Shown one piece after another: positions 42,599-51,313 of a stretch of DNA of 64,000 nt. A program made the position numbers and the translations under genes. The notes below the pieces were generated by a model that had not been told where the DNA came from, made no database searches, and saw nothing but the letters and a program-made list of their open reading frames with translations. How positions within the stretch are numbered: position 1 is the stretch's first letter; each line of letters starts with the position of its first letter. The stretch covers positions 1-64,000 of the forward strand of contig JAGQIK010000101.1 of the NCBI GenBank assembly GCA_020431405.1. Direction: 5' to 3'. Source of the DNA: Myxococcales bacterium. GTDB taxonomy: Bacteria > Myxococcota_A > Polyangia > GCA-2747355.

Positions 42599-42640
42599 GG
42601 GCTCTAGCCAGCGAAATCAGCAACGATCACGCGAGAGGAG

Positions 42641-42669
42641 AGGGTACTCGTGCCCGTCGGCCTGGTCAA
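42641..42669 (-). promoter_or_regulatory. Candidate promoter of the Etf-like operon
   Basis: On the minus strand: TTGACC (42669-42664), 17 bp, TACCCT (42646-42641). The -35 is the first unit of the repeat array at 42664-42745. The leader is about 36 nt. Confidence 0.6.
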
Positions 42670-42745
42670 TCGGCCTCGGTCGATCGGCCTTGGTCAATCT
42701 GCCTCGGTCGATCGGCCGCCGGTCGATCGGTCGCCGGTCAGTCGG
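42664..42745. repeat. 14-15-bp tandem repeat array
   Basis: Five full units and one partial unit of GGTCRATCGGCCTC (14, 14, 14, 15, 15 and 10 bp). The sites alternate GGTCAATC and GGTCGATC; the latter contains the palindrome CGATCG. The array overlaps the last codons of the DUF507 gene and supplies the -35 of the Etf-like operon. Confidence 0.9.
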
Positions 42746-43256
42746 ATGCGAGGCCGCGCCTGCGCTTGATCTGCTCCATGACCTTGGCGTACTCGACGTC
42801 CCACGAGCTCGTGCCCTCCTGCAGGTTGCGGATCTTGGCGCGAACTTCCTCGTCGAGCTCCTCGTCGACCATCATGTGGCGGCGCAGGATCTCGGTCATC
42901 GACTTCCGCAGCTCGACATCGGTGGCGAAGATCTCCTCGATGAACTTCGACTGCATGAAGGTCTCGGAGATCTGACCGCACATCCAGATGATGCCTTCCT
43001 CGCCGAGGCCGTGCTTGCGCTGGTCGGCGAGCATGCGCTTGACCTTGCCGAACTGCCCGTGCGAGAGGCCGCGTTTCTCGATGACGTCCTTGGCCGCCTC
43101 GGTCAGCTCGCGGTCGCGCCGGATGTACTCCTTGAGCACGCTCTGAATGTCGAGCTCGGCCTCTTCGACGTCGGTGACCTCGATCTGTCCGGCGCTGGTC
43201 AGCTGGCGGATGATGTCCCGCGCGATGATGGGGACTTTGGCGCTGTACAGCTTCAT
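42738..43256 (-). CDS. DUF507 family protein
   Basis: A 172-aa helical protein of the DUF507 family, made of two related halves. It starts M-K-L-Y-S-A-K-V-P-I-I-A-R-D-I-I-R-Q-L, with V-E-E-A-E-L-D-I in the first half; the second half has similar acidic-helix and L-R-R-H-M-M-V-D-E-E-L-D-E-E-V-R segments. DUF507 proteins are conserved in Myxococcota and relatives; the function is unknown. The C-terminal codons lie in the 14-bp repeat array. It is divergent from the winged-helix kinase-like gene. Confidence 0.88.
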   Translation of the reverse strand: MKLYSAKVPIIARDIIRQLTSAGQIEVTDVEEAELDIQSVLKEYIRRDRELTEAAKDVIEKRGLSHGQFGKVKRMLADQRKHGLGEEGIIWMCGQISETFMQSKFIEEIFATDVELRKSMTEILRRHMMVDEELDEEVRAKIRNLQEGTSSWDVEYAKVMEQIKRRRGLASD

Positions 43257-43291
43257 GTCCGTCGGTGGCCTCGTGGTGGTTCGGCGGCGGC

Positions 43292-43320
43292 AATATGCCG
43301 CAGCGCTGCTCGAGGGTCAA
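43292..43320 (-). promoter_or_regulatory. Candidate DUF507 promoter
   Basis: On the minus strand: TTGACC (43320-43315), 17 bp, CATATT (43297-43292). The leader is about 29 nt. Confidence 0.6.
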
Positions 43321-43400
43321 CGGCCGACAACTTCGCCACCATGGCTGCGAACTCGCGGGCCCGAAGGGCGAGAGCGAGCGTAGCGAGCGACAACCTTAGT

Positions 43401-43430
43401 TTGCTCGTGACTCTCCTTTGGCGGTAGTCT
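43401..43430 (+). promoter_or_regulatory. Candidate promoter of the winged-helix kinase-like gene
   Basis: TTGCTC (43401-43406), 18 bp, TAGTCT (43425-43430). The predicted start near 43437 is only about 3 nt before the ATG at 43440, so the mRNA would be leaderless. Confidence 0.5.
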
Positions 43431-43439
43431 CGGCAGGCT

Positions 43440-45029
43440 ATGGAAGGCAAAGGGAAACTGACTAAGGAAGTCGTCGCCCAGGAGGCGCGCTTCATCCTCG
43501 ACAGCATCCTCAACTCCGGCGCGTACCCGCAGGAGGTGCAGTACGAGGATCTGCGGCGTCAGTGCGAGAAGTCGGTCTCGCTGCGGTTGCTCGACTACGT
43601 CAACTTCCTCGAGCGCTTCGGATACCTGACCTACGATCGCGCCACGCACCTGATCAGCACCACCAGCGACGGCGAGCGCGTGGTCAGCGGCGAGAAGATG
43701 GCCGAGCTGGTGATCGATGTCGTGCACCACTTTCGGCCGATCCTGGCGCGCACGCGCAGCGGCAAGGAAGACAGCAACGCGCGCGCGCGGCGTCGCGGAT
43801 CGGGCAGCCAGAACGCACCCGGCGGCGGCGGCACGAGCGGCGGCGGCGGCGGCGGCGGCGGCGCGGCGCGCATCGACGAGCGCTACGAGAAGCTCTCCAC
43901 GCTCGGCTCGGGCGGCATCGGCACGGTGTACCTGGCGCGACAGGTCCCGCTCGGACGCGACGTGGCGCTCAAGGAGATCCGCGAGCTGTTCGGCTTCTTC
44001 ACCGAGCCGCAGCGCCAAGAGATCGTGCGCCGCTTCGACGAGGAGTCGCGCAAGGCGGCGCAGCTTTCGCATCCCAACATCGCGATGATCCTCGACGGCA
44101 ACACTTCGCGCGACTACCCGTACCTCGTCAGCGAGTACGTCAGCAGCGGCAGCCTGCGCCGCGTGCTCAAGCGCGCCGAGAAGATTCCGCCCGAGCTGTC
44201 GGTGAAGGTCTTCCTACAGATCCTGCACGGCCTCGGTCACGCCCACCAGCGCGGCGTGATCCACCGCGGCCTCAAGCCCGAGAACATCCTCTTCGATCGC
44301 TCGGGCAACGTGCGCATCACCGACTTCGGCATGGCGCGCGTGGTCGAGCGCGACCAAGCGGTGATCCAGCACGTCTATGTCGGCATGGGCTCGGTGGCCT
44401 ATATGGCGCCGGAGCTGTTCACCTCGCCCAAGTCGCTCGACAAGCGCTCCGACCTCTACGCTGTCGGCATCATCTTCTACGAGATGCTCGCTCGTAAGCT
44501 GCCGGGCCGCCGCTCGGCGATGCCCACCGAGCTTCACGAAGGCTTGCCGAAGGTCATCGACGATCTGTTCGACAAGCTGACCCAGGACGATCCCGAGGAC
44601 CGCTATTCGACCGTCGACGAGGTCCTCGAGGACTTCTACAAGTCCACCGAGTCCAAGGACTACCTCGAGCCGCGCGGCGCGGTGCTGTTTCTCGACAACC
44701 CGCTCGACGAGCTCGAGATGAAGGACGAGGAGCCCGAGGACACGCCCGAGGGCGGCGGCTTCGACGGCGGCGGCGACGACGACCAGCCAGTCGACGGGGC
44801 CGAGGACGTCTCGCTCGAGGCGGTGCACGCCAGCGCCAGCAGCCACGCCGAGGCGCTCGCCGCCGAGCCGGGTCTCGAGGTGGTGGAGTCGTCGGGGGGC
44901 ACGCCGATGGAAGGCGACGACGACGACTTTGCTGACGAGGGGACGGGCAGCAAGCGCGGCGGCGGACGGCGCGCGCGCTCGCACCGGCCGTACTCGTTTC
45001 AGCAGCGCATCAAAGAACGAGAGAAGTAG
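43440..45029 (+). CDS. Winged-helix plus kinase-like protein; HRD Asp missing
   Basis: A 529-aa soluble protein. Residues about 5-105 look like a winged-helix domain: helices, then L-L-D-Y-V-N-F-L-E-R-F-G-Y-L-T-Y-D and a wing with S-D-G-E-R-V. A poly-Gly linker precedes a kinase fold (about 148-405) with Gly loop L-G-S-G-G-I-G-T-V-Y, Lys178, H-R-G-L-K-P-E-N at 275-282, DFG Asp295 and Y-M-A-P-E-L. The catalytic Asp is Gly277. The C-terminal ~120 residues are acidic and low complexity. DNA-binding coupled to a pseudokinase is a reasonable inference; an active but unusual kinase is not excluded. Confidence 0.85.
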   Translation: MEGKGKLTKEVVAQEARFILDSILNSGAYPQEVQYEDLRRQCEKSVSLRLLDYVNFLERFGYLTYDRATHLISTTSDGERVVSGEKMAELVIDVVHHFRPILARTRSGKEDSNARARRRGSGSQNAPGGGGTSGGGGGGGGAARIDERYEKLSTLGSGGIGTVYLARQVPLGRDVALKEIRELFGFFTEPQRQEIVRRFDEESRKAAQLSHPNIAMILDGNTSRDYPYLVSEYVSSGSLRRVLKRAEKIPPELSVKVFLQILHGLGHAHQRGVIHRGLKPENILFDRSGNVRITDFGMARVVERDQAVIQHVYVGMGSVAYMAPELFTSPKSLDKRSDLYAVGIIFYEMLARKLPGRRSAMPTELHEGLPKVIDDLFDKLTQDDPEDRYSTVDEVLEDFYKSTESKDYLEPRGAVLFLDNPLDELEMKDEEPEDTPEGGGFDGGGDDDQPVDGAEDVSLEAVHASASSHAEALAAEPGLEVVESSGGTPMEGDDDDFADEGTGSKRGGGRRARSHRPYSFQQRIKEREK

Positions 45030-45324
45030 ACCGCAGTCGCGCGTGCGCGCGCCTGCCGTCTCCAGTTTCGCTTAGGGGTGCTGTCCCAGTCCCCCTCGCC
45101 GCTGCTTAGCAGCGGCTCACCCCCGATGTCCCGCTTCACGCGTTTTTTGCGCCCGCGCCTATGTGGTGCGAAGCGCGAAGCGCGAGCCGCCGGTTCGACC
45201 CGAAGCCTGAAGCCCGGAGCCCCTCCACGAGCCCGATCGAGGCCCGAGGCCCGAGGCCCGAGGCCCGAGGCCCGAGGCCCGACGCCCGACGCCCGACGCC
45301 CGACGCCCGACGCCCGAGGCCCTG
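45030..45324. other. Convergent intergenic region with repeats
   Basis: A 295-bp gap between the kinase-like gene and the AsmA-like gene. It contains the hairpin CCGCTGC/GCAGCGG at 45099-45115 (loop TTA) and degenerate 7-bp units GAAGCCT GAAGCCC near 45203, then the perfect heptamer array. No gene is seen. Confidence 0.7.
45239..45322. repeat. Heptamer array GAGGCCC/GACGCCC (12 units)
   Basis: Six GAGGCCC, five GACGCCC and one GAGGCCC in perfect 7-bp register. The array ends 2 bp before the stop codon of the AsmA-like gene. Confidence 0.95.
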
Positions 45325-46275
45325 CTAGCGAAGCGTCCAGCGCGCGAGCGTCCCGCGCAGCCGGTGCCGCTTGCCCAGCCGCACGTCGAGCCGCAGCTTG
45401 GGCGCTTTGGGCGCGCTGCCCTTGGCCGGCGTGACCTTGCCGCTGCCGCCCACGCGGTGCAGCCGCCCGCGCAGCCGCACGCCGCCGCGCAGCGTGCCAC
45501 CTAGCGTCACCGAGCCGGCCCAGCGCGGCGAGCCTTTGCCTTGCGGCTGCACGCGCGCGTTGCCGCGCAGGTTGATGCGGCCGATGACGAGCCCGCGCAG
45601 CGGCACGCGGCCGCTCAGCGAGACCTTGCCGCCGAGGATCTTGGCCTCGAGCAGCTCGACGGTCAGCCCATGGGCGTCGAGGCGCGCGACGATCTCGATG
45701 TCGCTCGCCTCGATGGCGCCGAGCTGCGCGCGCCGCGCCTTGATGCGCAGCTGACCCGAAGCCTTCGGCAGCTGTCCGACCCGCGCCGAGCTGACCTTGA
45801 GGCCGCTGCCGCGCACCGATAGCCCTTCGACGCTGAGCGCGCGTCGCGCACCGTCCACCACCACCACGCGCGCCTTGTCGAGCCGCAGGTCGTTTAGCGA
45901 GAGCGCCTCGGTGGCGGGCAGGCGGCGCCGTATGCGTCGCGTGAGCCAGGCCAGCGGCACGCGCGCGCGCGCGTTGCTCGCCTCGAGGCTGCTCAGATGG
46001 CGCCGGTTGCGGATCGAGGCGAGCCGGATCTCGGCGCTGCCCAACGAAAGAAACGGCGCCCCCGCCGGCCCGATGCGCAGGTTGCCCACTACGAACGTGC
46101 CCTGAAAGAGCCGGTAGACCAGCTCGCCGATCTTGACCGGCACGCCGAGCCGCGACGCGAGCCGCTTGGCCACCGCGCCCGCGAGGTCGGCCGGCTTGGC
46201 GGCAGGAGCCGCCGCCGCCGGCACGGCGACCGCGGAGCAGAAGAGCAGGGCGGCGAGGAAGCTGCGCATCAACAC
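45325..46275 (-). CDS. AsmA-like exported protein at the end of the Gld-type operon
   Basis: A 316-aa precursor with an N-terminal signal (F-L-A-A-L-L-F-C-S-A-V-A-V-P-A-A-A-A). It is a run of amphipathic beta strands with Gly turns (L-S-L-G-S-A-E-I-R-L, V-E-G-L-S-V-R-G-S-G-L, G-K-V-S-L-S-G-R-V-P-L-R-G, L-R-G-N-A-R-V). This pattern is typical of AsmA/TamB-like proteins that bridge membranes or bind lipids. It is basic and only ~300 aa, so a short relative. The GTG at 46275 has GAGG 6 nt upstream; ATG 46269 is possible. It is preceded by a heptamer array separating it from the DUF4340 gene. Confidence 0.7.
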   Translation of the reverse strand: MLMRSFLAALLFCSAVAVPAAAAPAAKPADLAGAVAKRLASRLGVPVKIGELVYRLFQGTFVVGNLRIGPAGAPFLSLGSAEIRLASIRNRRHLSSLEASNARARVPLAWLTRRIRRRLPATEALSLNDLRLDKARVVVVDGARRALSVEGLSVRGSGLKVSSARVGQLPKASGQLRIKARRAQLGAIEASDIEIVARLDAHGLTVELLEAKILGGKVSLSGRVPLRGLVIGRINLRGNARVQPQGKGSPRWAGSVTLGGTLRGGVRLRGRLHRVGGSGKVTPAKGSAPKAPKLRLDVRLGKRHRLRGTLARWTLR

Positions 46276-46298
46276 ACTCTACCTCAGCCAGCGCCCCC

Positions 46299-46354
46299 GA
46301 GGCCCAGTGGCCCGAGGCCCGAGGCCCCAGGCCCGAGGCCCGAGGCCCGAGGCC
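46299..46354. repeat. Second GAGGCCC heptamer array
   Basis: Eight units of GAGGCCC or one-base variants, with one unit lengthened to 8 bp. The array ends 3 bp before the stop codon of the DUF4340 gene. Confidence 0.9.
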
Positions 46355-46357
46355 GAG

Positions 46358-47701
46358 CTACTTGAAGTTCTTCGGCTCGAGCGTGATCTGTCCCAGCTTG
46401 TACTTGCGCAGCGCGTAGAGGTCCTTCTCGCCCGTCTTCTGCGCGCCGTAGAAGCCGTCCTTCTCGGTCTCGCCGATCTTCAGCTCGTACTTGGTCTTGT
46501 CCTTGAGCGTGACCGTGATGATCCACGACGGCTGCTTGTCGAGGCCATAGGCGGCGGCGTCGTAGTGCGCCCAGCGATCCGCCCGCAGCCGCGACAACAC
46601 CGACAGCGTGGTCTTGACCTTCTTGTCGCTCTTGATCTTCTTGCCGTCGCCGACCCAGGTCTTGCCCTTGCGCGTCAGCGTGACCTGATCGCGCTTTTTG
46701 ATGTTGAGCTTCGAGAACGTCATCGAGACGACGTCGTCCGGCTTGAAGCTCATGATCTTCATCGAGCGGAAGTCCACCGGACGTTTCATCAGCTGGTCGA
46801 CGGTGTAGCGCTTGATGACGAAGACCTGATCGCTGTCGCCGCGTTTGACGTAGAAGTCGTCCTTCTTGTTCTTGCCGATGTGCAGCGTGTAGCTCTTGCC
46901 GTCAGCGAGCTTGAACGACACGCTGCCCTGCGGCTTGTCGAGCCCGGCGTCGGCCGGCTTGACGTCGTCGGCGAAGCTGTAGGCCGTCAGCGAGTAGAGC
47001 GACGAGACCATGCCCGAGATCTGCGACTTCTCGATGTCTTTGATTGGTCGCGGCGACTTCTCGATGGTCCACGGCGCTTTCTTGTCCTTGCGCGCCAACG
47101 AGACCGTGCCTGCCGCCGTCGTCACGTCGATGTGGCGAAAGTCGTGGCGGTTGAATTTGAAGATCGTGCGGTCGCGCCAGTCCTTGGCGTCCTTCTTGAA
47201 CGCGTGCGCGATCGGCCCCGCCGCTTGCCAGACGCCGTTCTTGCCGTTGGGGCGCACCATCGTGTAGCCGGAGACGATCTTGCCGATCCACAGATCGGCC
47301 ACCGTCTTGCCCGCCTTGTTGGCCACCGTCACGTGCACGCCCGACTTCTCGTCGACTTGGTGCTGTGCGTGGTTCTTCTGCTGCTCGGTCACCAGGTCGC
47401 CGAACGAGAGCTTGGTCAGCTTGTCGACGAGCTGCTCGGCCGCGAACTTGTCGGCCTTGTACTTGACCGGCTGCTCCAGCGACCAGGTCGCCTTCTTGCC
47501 GTCGCCGCTCTTGACCAGCACGATGGTCTTCTTGTCCTTGCGGGCGAGCGTGACCTTGTAGATGTCGTCCTGCTTGAGCTCGGGCACCGGGCGCGGACGT
47601 TCGCCAACGCGCTGGCCCTTGGGCGGCTTCTTGAGCACGTACCAGGCGAGGCCGCCCAGCACGATGAAGACGGCGAGGGCCATCAGGGTCTTCTTGTTCA
47701 C
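46358..47701 (-). CDS. DUF4340 protein of the Gld-type ABC operon
   Basis: A 447-aa protein anchored by one N-terminal membrane segment (L-M-A-L-A-V-F-I-V-L-G-G-L-A-W-Y-V). The remainder is a periplasmic series of beta repeats typical of DUF4340 (D-D-I-Y-K-V-T-L-A-R-K-D, V-A-D-L-W-I-G, K-Y-E-L-K-I-G). It is unusually Lys-rich. DUF4340 genes almost always follow GldG-type genes and are thought to act with that transporter. It overlaps the GldG-like gene by 4 nt. Confidence 0.85.
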   Translation of the reverse strand: MNKKTLMALAVFIVLGGLAWYVLKKPPKGQRVGERPRPVPELKQDDIYKVTLARKDKKTIVLVKSGDGKKATWSLEQPVKYKADKFAAEQLVDKLTKLSFGDLVTEQQKNHAQHQVDEKSGVHVTVANKAGKTVADLWIGKIVSGYTMVRPNGKNGVWQAAGPIAHAFKKDAKDWRDRTIFKFNRHDFRHIDVTTAAGTVSLARKDKKAPWTIEKSPRPIKDIEKSQISGMVSSLYSLTAYSFADDVKPADAGLDKPQGSVSFKLADGKSYTLHIGKNKKDDFYVKRGDSDQVFVIKRYTVDQLMKRPVDFRSMKIMSFKPDDVVSMTFSKLNIKKRDQVTLTRKGKTWVGDGKKIKSDKKVKTTLSVLSRLRADRWAHYDAAAYGLDKQPSWIITVTLKDKTKYELKIGETEKDGFYGAQKTGEKDLYALRKYKLGQITLEPKNFK

Positions 47702-49341
47702 CGCGACACCTCCTCGGCGTCACGCACGCGGCGCGCGCGGCGCAGGCGCCAACGCACGACCCCGATGCCGATGAACAACAGCGGCAGGCCGGCGATGTTG
47801 AAGACCTTGGCCCACAGCGCGTCGCTGTCCTCGATCTCCTTCATCGGCCGCCGCGTCTGCGACTTGGTGCGGATGCCGATCAGCGTCTCGTCCTGCGCCA
47901 GATAGTCGACGGCGTTGAGCAGCAGGCTCAGGTTGGCGCCTTGCGACAGGCCGAGGAACTGGTCCTTGACGATGTCGCTGTCGCCGAAGACGACGAGGCG
48001 CGCCGAGGGCGGGCTCTTCTTCTTGCCCGCCGGCGCCTGCACCTTCTCCTTCTTCGGCTTGGCCGGCCCCACCGGCGGCTTGGGCTTGCCGTCGTAGAAC
48101 GACTTGAAGGTGCCGGAGACGGTGACGCCCAGCGGATGCGGGCCGACGTCCTTGCTCGGCTTGGGCTGGCGCAGCGCATCGAACAGGAAGAACCCGGTGT
48201 GACGCCAGCTCGCTTGCGAGCTCTTGGCCAGCACCACGCCCTTGAGGCCGCCCTTGTTGGACTTCGCGTCCCCGGTCAGCTGCACCGACGAGGGAAAGAT
48301 CGAGACGTAGGCCTTGAGCTTGCGCGTGATCGGGTTTTCCTTGTCGAGGTCCGTCACCACCGGGAAGCCGGGGTAGTCGGTGACCACGGCCTGCCCGTTG
48401 CCGACGGGCAGCTGCACGCGCTGGCTCTGCCGGTCGAAGATGATGTCTTCGCCGAGCTTGACGCCCCAGTACTCGAGCATGTCGTCGAGGTCGGTGTTGT
48501 TGGCGCGCGCGATACGAGGTGGCGCGCGGCCGCCGAACTGCCCGCGCGGCGTCTGCAGCACCATCCCGTCGACGAGAAACAGCAGCGCCTTGCCGCGCAT
48601 CAGATACGCGTCGAGCTCGAACTTGGCGCGCGGCGCGAAGCGCTTGGTCGGGCCGGCGACGACGAGGATGTCGACGTCCTTGGGGATGTCCTTCTTGCCG
48701 TCCTTGAGGTTGACCGAGACGACGTCGTAGTCCTTGAGCTGGGCTTTGGCGATGCGCAGCCCGCGAAACAGCGACGGCTCACCGTGTCCCGTCGTGAAGC
48801 CGACCTTGCGCTTCTTGGTGGTCAGGCGCCGAATCGCCGAGCTTATCTGGTACTCGAGGTCGCCCATGCGCGCGACGAAGGGGATCGCCTCGACCTTGCC
48901 ACCGTACTGGAAGGCCACGCCGAGGTAGGCCTGCGCCACCGACGACTTGGTCTGCCCGTAGACGGCGAGGCTGCGCGGGCTGACCTTGAGGCGCCGCGCC
49001 TCCTCGGCGACCTTCTTGTCACCGGATGGATCGAGCGCCTCCCACACCAGCTTGCCGTTGGAGTGCGCCGCGTACTCGTCGAGCATGTCGCGCAGGTAGC
49101 GCTCGAGCGCCTTGAGCTGCGGGTGCTCGGGCATGTCGCCGCTGATGAAGGCCTTGACCGTCAGCCGGTCGGGCAGCTTGCCGACCAGGTTCTTGCTGGC
49201 CTGGCTGAGGCTGTAGACCTTGTCCTCGGTCATGTCGATGCGGCCGAAGACGTTGGACGAGATGATGTTGACGAACACCACCGCGCCAATGGCCAGCACG
49301 GTGTAGAGGATCGCGTTGCCGCCGCGTTTGAGATCAGCCAT
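47698..49341 (-). CDS. GldG-like ABC transporter accessory protein
   Basis: A 547-aa protein with N- and C-terminal membrane helices and a large periplasmic GldG domain. Motifs include F-G-R-I-D-M-T-E-D-K-V-Y-S-L-S, V-K-A-F-I-S-G-D, Y-A-A-H-S-N-G-K, V-G-F-T-T-G-H-G-E-P and D-I-L-V-V-A-G-P-T-K. In Bacteroidetes GldG works with GldA and GldF in gliding; in myxobacteria such operons are common but their substrates are unknown. Start ATG with AGGGAGG upstream. Confidence 0.88.
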   Translation of the reverse strand: MADLKRGGNAILYTVLAIGAVVFVNIISSNVFGRIDMTEDKVYSLSQASKNLVGKLPDRLTVKAFISGDMPEHPQLKALERYLRDMLDEYAAHSNGKLVWEALDPSGDKKVAEEARRLKVSPRSLAVYGQTKSSVAQAYLGVAFQYGGKVEAIPFVARMGDLEYQISSAIRRLTTKKRKVGFTTGHGEPSLFRGLRIAKAQLKDYDVVSVNLKDGKKDIPKDVDILVVAGPTKRFAPRAKFELDAYLMRGKALLFLVDGMVLQTPRGQFGGRAPPRIARANNTDLDDMLEYWGVKLGEDIIFDRQSQRVQLPVGNGQAVVTDYPGFPVVTDLDKENPITRKLKAYVSIFPSSVQLTGDAKSNKGGLKGVVLAKSSQASWRHTGFFLFDALRQPKPSKDVGPHPLGVTVSGTFKSFYDGKPKPPVGPAKPKKEKVQAPAGKKKSPPSARLVVFGDSDIVKDQFLGLSQGANLSLLLNAVDYLAQDETLIGIRTKSQTRRPMKEIEDSDALWAKVFNIAGLPLLFIGIGVVRWRLRRARRVRDAEEVSR

Positions 49342-49355
49342 CGTCGGTGCCTCCC

Positions 49356-50072
49356 TTAGCGCCAGCGCCGGCTGTCGAGCGACTGCTTGGCCAGAAACAA
49401 GCAGCCGCCGATGATCGACAGGTAGTAGACGATGTCGCGGCTATCGAGCACGCCGCGCGCGATGTTGGCGAAGTGCGTGTCGAGGCTGATGTAGCGCAGC
49501 ATCGGCGCCAGCGAGGCCGGCATCAGCGGCAGCAGCTTGCCCACCAGATAGAGGCCGAAGCTGCCGATGAAGGCGATGATGAAGGCCACGATCTGGTTTT
49601 TGGTCCAGCTCGAGGCCATCAAGCCAATGCCGATGTACGCGCCGCCCATCATCAGCAGGCCAACGTAGCCGGCGATGGTGGCGCCCCAGTCGAGCGGGCC
49701 GAGGCGCGAGATCGTGATCGGATAGGCCAGCGTCAGCAGCACGCCGACGCCCATCACCGACATGGCGGCGAGGAACTTGCCGATCACCACGTCCCAGTCG
49801 TCGAGCGGCAGCGTGAAGAGCATCGCCACGGTGCCCGAGCGCTTCTCCTCGGCGAGCAGGCGCATGGAGATCGCCGGCGCGAAGAAGATGAACAGCAGCG
49901 GCTGCACGGCGAAGAAGTCGCGCAGGGTGGCTTCCTTGATCAGAAACACCTGCAGGAAGTACAGCGCGCCGCTGGCGACGAGGTACGCGCTGATGACGAT
50001 GTAGGCCACCGGCGAGTTGAAGTAGGTGCCGAGCTCGCGCCGGGCAATAGTCAGCGTCTTGCCAACGCTCAT
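49356..50072 (-). CDS. GldF-like ABC transporter permease
   Basis: A 238-aa ABC-2-type permease with about six membrane helices and the characteristic R-R-E-L-G-T-Y-F-N-S-P-V-A-Y-I near the N-terminus and E-E-K-R-S-G-T-V-A-M-L in the coupling region. It pairs with the ATPase encoded immediately upstream (ATGA overlap). Compared with GldF it is normal length. Operon order ATPase-permease-GldG-DUF4340-AsmA is continuous on the minus strand. Confidence 0.92.
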   Translation of the reverse strand: MSVGKTLTIARRELGTYFNSPVAYIVISAYLVASGALYFLQVFLIKEATLRDFFAVQPLLFIFFAPAISMRLLAEEKRSGTVAMLFTLPLDDWDVVIGKFLAAMSVMGVGVLLTLAYPITISRLGPLDWGATIAGYVGLLMMGGAYIGIGLMASSWTKNQIVAFIIAFIGSFGLYLVGKLLPLMPASLAPMLRYISLDTHFANIARGVLDSRDIVYYLSIIGGCLFLAKQSLDSRRWR

Positions 50073-51313
50073 TTGGACTTCTCCTTCTTCTCTTCCTCGA
50101 CAGCCTCGTCTTCTTCGGCGTCCGCCTTGTCCGCGTCCGGCTTGTCCGCGTCCGCCTTGTCCGCGTCCGCCTTGTCCGCGTCCACCTTCACGTCCGCCTC
50201 GGCGTCTGCGTCGCGCTCGTCCTTCTCGTCGGCCTTGCTCTCGCTGGCCGAGACCGCGCCGCTGTCCTTTTCGCCGTCCTCGTCCTCGGCCTTGGGCTTG
50301 GTCGACTCGAGCTTGGTCGGCGCCGACGAGGCCTTCTTGCCGGTCAGGCGACGGAACACGTCCTCGAGCGTGGCGTGGTGCCGCTGCATGCCGAGCAACA
50401 GCCAGCCGTTGTCACGGGCGCAGCGCGCGATCTCGCGCCGCAGGTCGGCGTCGCCGTCGGCCGAGATCAACAGGCCGATGGCGTCGTCCTCGCCGCCCGA
50501 CTCCTTGACCGACTTGACGCCCTTGATCGACTCGAGCTTCACCGAGAGCGCGCGCACCAGCGAGCCGTTGCCGCCGCGGTACGGCGAGCCCTCGTTCTTG
50601 TCGGGGTCGATCAGCACGCGGTAGCTGTTCTTGCTCTGGCCGGCGGCCAGCTGGTCGGGCGAGCCGTCGGCGACCAACTTGCCGTCGGCGATGATGATCA
50701 CGCGACCGCAGGTGGCCTGCACCTCGGGCAAGATGTGCGTCGAGAGGATGACGGTCTTCTCTTTGCCGATCTCTTTGATCAGCTCGCGCACTTCGACGAT
50801 CTGGTTCGGGTCGAGGCCGCTCGTCGGCTCGTCGAGGATCAGGATCGGTGGGTCGTGCAGCATCGCCTGTGCGAGCCCGACGCGCTGGCGATAGCCCTTG
50901 GACATGTCGCCGATGGGCTTGGCGAGGACGTCCAACAGCCCGCAGACCTCCGCCAGCTCGCGAATGCGCTTCTTGCGCTGGTTGTGCGGGATCTCGCGCA
51001 CCGAGCAGATGAACTGCAGGAACTCGAGCGAGGTCATGTCGGTGTAGATGGGCGTGTTCTCCGGCAGGTAGCCGATGGCGCGCCGCACCTCGAGCGAGTG
51101 GTCGAGCACGTTCTTGCCGTTGACCGTGGCGGTGCCGGCCGTCGGCGCCATGAAGCAGGTCAGGATCTTCATGGTCGTCGTCTTGCCAGCGCCGTTGGGC
51201 CCGAGGAAGCCGAGCACCTCGCCGGCGGGGACCTCGAAGGAGATCCCGCGCAAGGCTTTGACGAGGCCGTAGTCCTTGGCGAGGTCTTTCACCTCGATCA
51301 TCGTCTGCGGCAT
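50069..51313 (-). CDS. GldA-like ABC transporter ATPase with acidic repeat tail
   Basis: A 414-aa ATPase: Walker A G-P-N-G-A-G-K-T-T, Q-loop L-P-E-N-T-P-I-Y, signature M-S-K-G-Y-R-Q-R-V (the Gld-type form of LSGGQ), and Walker B I-L-I-L-D-E-P-T. After a ~100-aa GldA C-terminal domain comes ~90 residues of Lys/Asp/Glu/Ala low complexity with four D-A-D-K-A-type pentads. AGGAGTC precedes the ATG. It drives the permease complex encoded downstream. Confidence 0.93.
   Translation of the reverse strand: MPQTMIEVKDLAKDYGLVKALRGISFEVPAGEVLGFLGPNGAGKTTTMKILTCFMAPTAGTATVNGKNVLDHSLEVRRAIGYLPENTPIYTDMTSLEFLQFICSVREIPHNQRKKRIRELAEVCGLLDVLAKPIGDMSKGYRQRVGLAQAMLHDPPILILDEPTSGLDPNQIVEVRELIKEIGKEKTVILSTHILPEVQATCGRVIIIADGKLVADGSPDQLAAGQSKNSYRVLIDPDKNEGSPYRGGNGSLVRALSVKLESIKGVKSVKESGGEDDAIGLLISADGDADLRREIARCARDNGWLLLGMQRHHATLEDVFRRLTGKKASSAPTKLESTKPKAEDEDGEKDSGAVSASESKADEKDERDADAEADVKVDADKADADKADADKPDADKADAEEDEAVEEEKKEKSK
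50121..50180 (-). repeat. 15-bp tandem repeat in the GldA-like tail
   Basis: Four near-identical 15-bp units (plus strand TCCGCCTTGTCCGCG) encode repeating Lys-Ala-Asp-Ala-Asp. Confidence 0.9.

Noticed and set aside
45239-45322. CRISPR array
   Set aside because: Units are 7 bp with no spacers and no cas genes nearby.
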